This document shows, in pieces, positions 32,006 through 32,887 of a stretch of 32,887 bases of DNA. The stretch covers positions 1-32,887 of the forward strand of contig JAOTVA010000026.1 of assembly GCA_029863645.1 (NCBI GenBank). The letters are read 5' to 3'. How positions within the stretch are numbered: position 1 is the stretch's first letter; each line of letters starts with the position of its first letter. Position numbers and translations under genes: made by a program. The DNA comes from Gemmatimonadota bacterium (GTDB lineage: Bacteria > Gemmatimonadota > Gemmatimonadetes > Longimicrobiales > Gaopeijiaceae). The notes under the pieces are model-generated. The model was not told the origin of the DNA and searched no databases. It saw only the letters and a program-made list of their open reading frames with translations.

Positions 32006-32188
32006 CAGCGCTGGCCAGCGCCCACGAGCGCAGAACGGCTCGAAACCCACTGTTTCCAGCGCCCACCAGCGCCCACGAGCGCTCGGCTGATATCTGATAA
32101 GCGTGAGGTCGGAAGTTCAGCCGGAGCCGCCGCAGGCGGCGGAGACGAGCGAGGAGCGAAGCCCGCAGCTCCAATCTTCCCAGGCCCA
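32006..32188 (+). repeat. tRNA-Ile-derived repeat with 10-bp units and T-loop insert, copy F
   Basis: Two blocks of three 10-bp units (32006-32035 and 32057-32086), then 7 bp, then 26 bp identical to the tRNA from the anticodon loop to TTCA (32094-32119), the 52-bp GC-rich insert (32120-32171) and the tRNA 3' end (32172-32188). Similarity to copy C begins earlier, at GCTGTAGCACCAC (31978). Compared with copy C it lacks the intact core, terminator and hairpin between two TCGGAAGTTCA sites. Confidence 0.88.
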
Positions 32189-32226
32189 CTAGGTGAGCAT
32201 ATACTCAGCAAGGGGTCCGAGACCTC

Positions 32227-32277
32227 CGCCCGTTTGGAAGGCCTTCGCGTGCTGAACGGGCGTCGCGAATGTATAAT
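32227..32277 (+). promoter_or_regulatory. Inverted repeat and -10-like box before the cytochrome gene
   Basis: CGCCCGTT (32227-32234) and AACGGGCG (32255-32262) are a perfect 8-bp inverted pair. TATAAT follows at 32272-32277, 60 bp before the start codon; a matching -35 is not convincing. A second TATAGT lies at 32310-32315. Confidence 0.4.
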
Positions 32278-32336
32278 GATGTTGCGGTGTAGTGCCCTTC
32301 TCCGCGTTGTATAGTGTATTGCCAGGGAGTAGCGCC

Positions 32337-32887
32337 ATGACGATCCGTACGCCCTTCGCCCGATTCGCTCTCGCCGCCTGCGCCACGGCACTCCTGCTTC
32401 CGGTCGAAGTTCAGGCCCAGGACCCTGCCCACGACGGAACAGGTGAGCACCAACTCCATATGTTCGCTGCCGCCGACTTCGGCATCGACGCCGCGAACGT
32501 GACGTTCAACAAGGACATCGCCCCGATCCTCGAGCGCAGCTGTATTGGCTGCCACCGGGCGGGTGGAGCGGCTCCGATGGCGTTCACTAGCTATCAGTCC
32601 GCCAGGCGTTGGGCCTCGAGGATCAGGGAGAAGACGGCGATCCGGGACAGGATGGGAGCGATGCCGCCTTGGTACGTCGAGAAGGACACCGGCATCCAGC
32701 ACTACCTCCAGGATCCGTCGTTGACCGACCGGGAGCTGGCGCTGATCCAGGCATGGGAGGGCAACGGAGCGCCCGAGGGCCGCTCCGAAGACCTGATGGT
32801 CGAGCTCGACAAGGAGGTCGTCGAAGGCTGGAGCATCGAGCCGGACCTGATCGTGCGCTCGGCCGACTTCACGATGGAGGGTGGGGC
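32337..32887 (+). CDS. Secreted c-type cytochrome, N-terminal part (runs off right edge)
   Basis: 183 residues are visible. A signal peptide (FALAACATALLLPVEVQAQD) precedes a short spacer and a cytochrome c-like domain: VTFNKDIAPILERSCIGCHR with heme motif CIGCH (Cys69 to His73), GGAAPMAFTSY, then MGAMPPWYVEKDTGIQHYL with a Met near the expected axial position, and LTDRELALIQAWEGNGAPEG. This arrangement is the usual start of large periplasmic proteins in which the heme domain precedes a copper-monooxygenase-like or redox domain; the C-terminal part is outside the window. GGGAG lies 8 nt before the ATG. Confidence 0.88.
   Translation, partial: MTIRTPFARFALAACATALLLPVEVQAQDPAHDGTGEHQLHMFAAADFGIDAANVTFNKDIAPILERSCIGCHRAGGAAPMAFTSYQSARRWASRIREKTAIRDRMGAMPPWYVEKDTGIQHYLQDPSLTDRELALIQAWEGNGAPEGRSEDLMVELDKEVVEGWSIEPDLIVRSADFTMEGG

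Noticed and set aside
15892-32193. An integrase, transposase or insertion sequence with terminal inverted repeats within the segments
   Set aside because: I looked through the plausible genes on both strands and found none; the segments carry only metabolic, envelope and decayed genes.

Overview
The window is GC-rich bacterial DNA, densely coded on both strands, with frequent GTG/TTG starts and 4-10 nt gene overlaps. Secreted or lipid-anchored DUF2911 and DUF4837 proteins, many short Gemmatimonadota-style lipoproteins, and a kinase relic beginning ERKLGQSAMATVSLAQD (typical of the Ser/Thr kinases expanded in Gemmatimonadota) suggest an environmental Gemmatimonadota or close relative. That assignment is inference; no rRNA is present.

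Bases 1-15.8 kb look like ordinary chromosome: the 5' part of dnaE with its own promoter; a secreted protein of unknown function; a DUF4837-DUF2911 pair; an M3 oligopeptidase; a cation/proton antiporter coupled to a CDF metal exporter; a free-standing, promoter- and terminator-bounded gene for an extremely Asp-rich 70-residue protein; rhomboid protease plus PLP decarboxylase; YigZ; a small unknown gene; a dienelactone hydrolase followed without a gap by a patatin-POTRA-barrel (type Vd-like) protein that seems to start with CTG.

At 15.8 kb lies tRNA-Ile(GAT). From there to 32.2 kb the DNA is punctuated by partial copies of the 3' part of this tRNA. One copy (19958-19999) is a perfect 42-bp duplicate of tRNA bases 15850-15891. 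Three copies are preceded, always 7 bp upstream, by three tandem 10-bp repeats (S-AGCGC-Y-CAC type). Several carry a conserved ~52-bp GC-rich insert exactly in the tRNA T-loop. This looks like a family of attachment-site-like or tRNA-derived repeats dividing the region into ~4.1, 5.3 and 6.8 kb segments. No recombinase gene is visible. It is the best candidate here for an undescribed system.

The segments carry accessory and decayed genes. Segment 1: a TetR-controlled SnoaL-like/aldo-keto reductase operon with a readable promoter-operator, an SDR, and a membrane-protein relic. Segment 2: a kinase N-terminus fused in frame to a secreted S41 peptidase, a frameshifted multiheme cytochrome fragment, two lipoproteins, and a frameshifted CAP/SCP-domain gene. 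Segment 3: a tightly overlapping four-gene membrane-lipid operon (CDP-alcohol phosphotransferase, CdsA-like, PlsC-like, DedA/YqaA-like), a truncated M23 peptidase, a Uma2 protein, a luciferase-like oxidoreductase, and a Fic protein with a palindromic operator. After the last repeat a secreted c-type cytochrome gene runs off the right edge.
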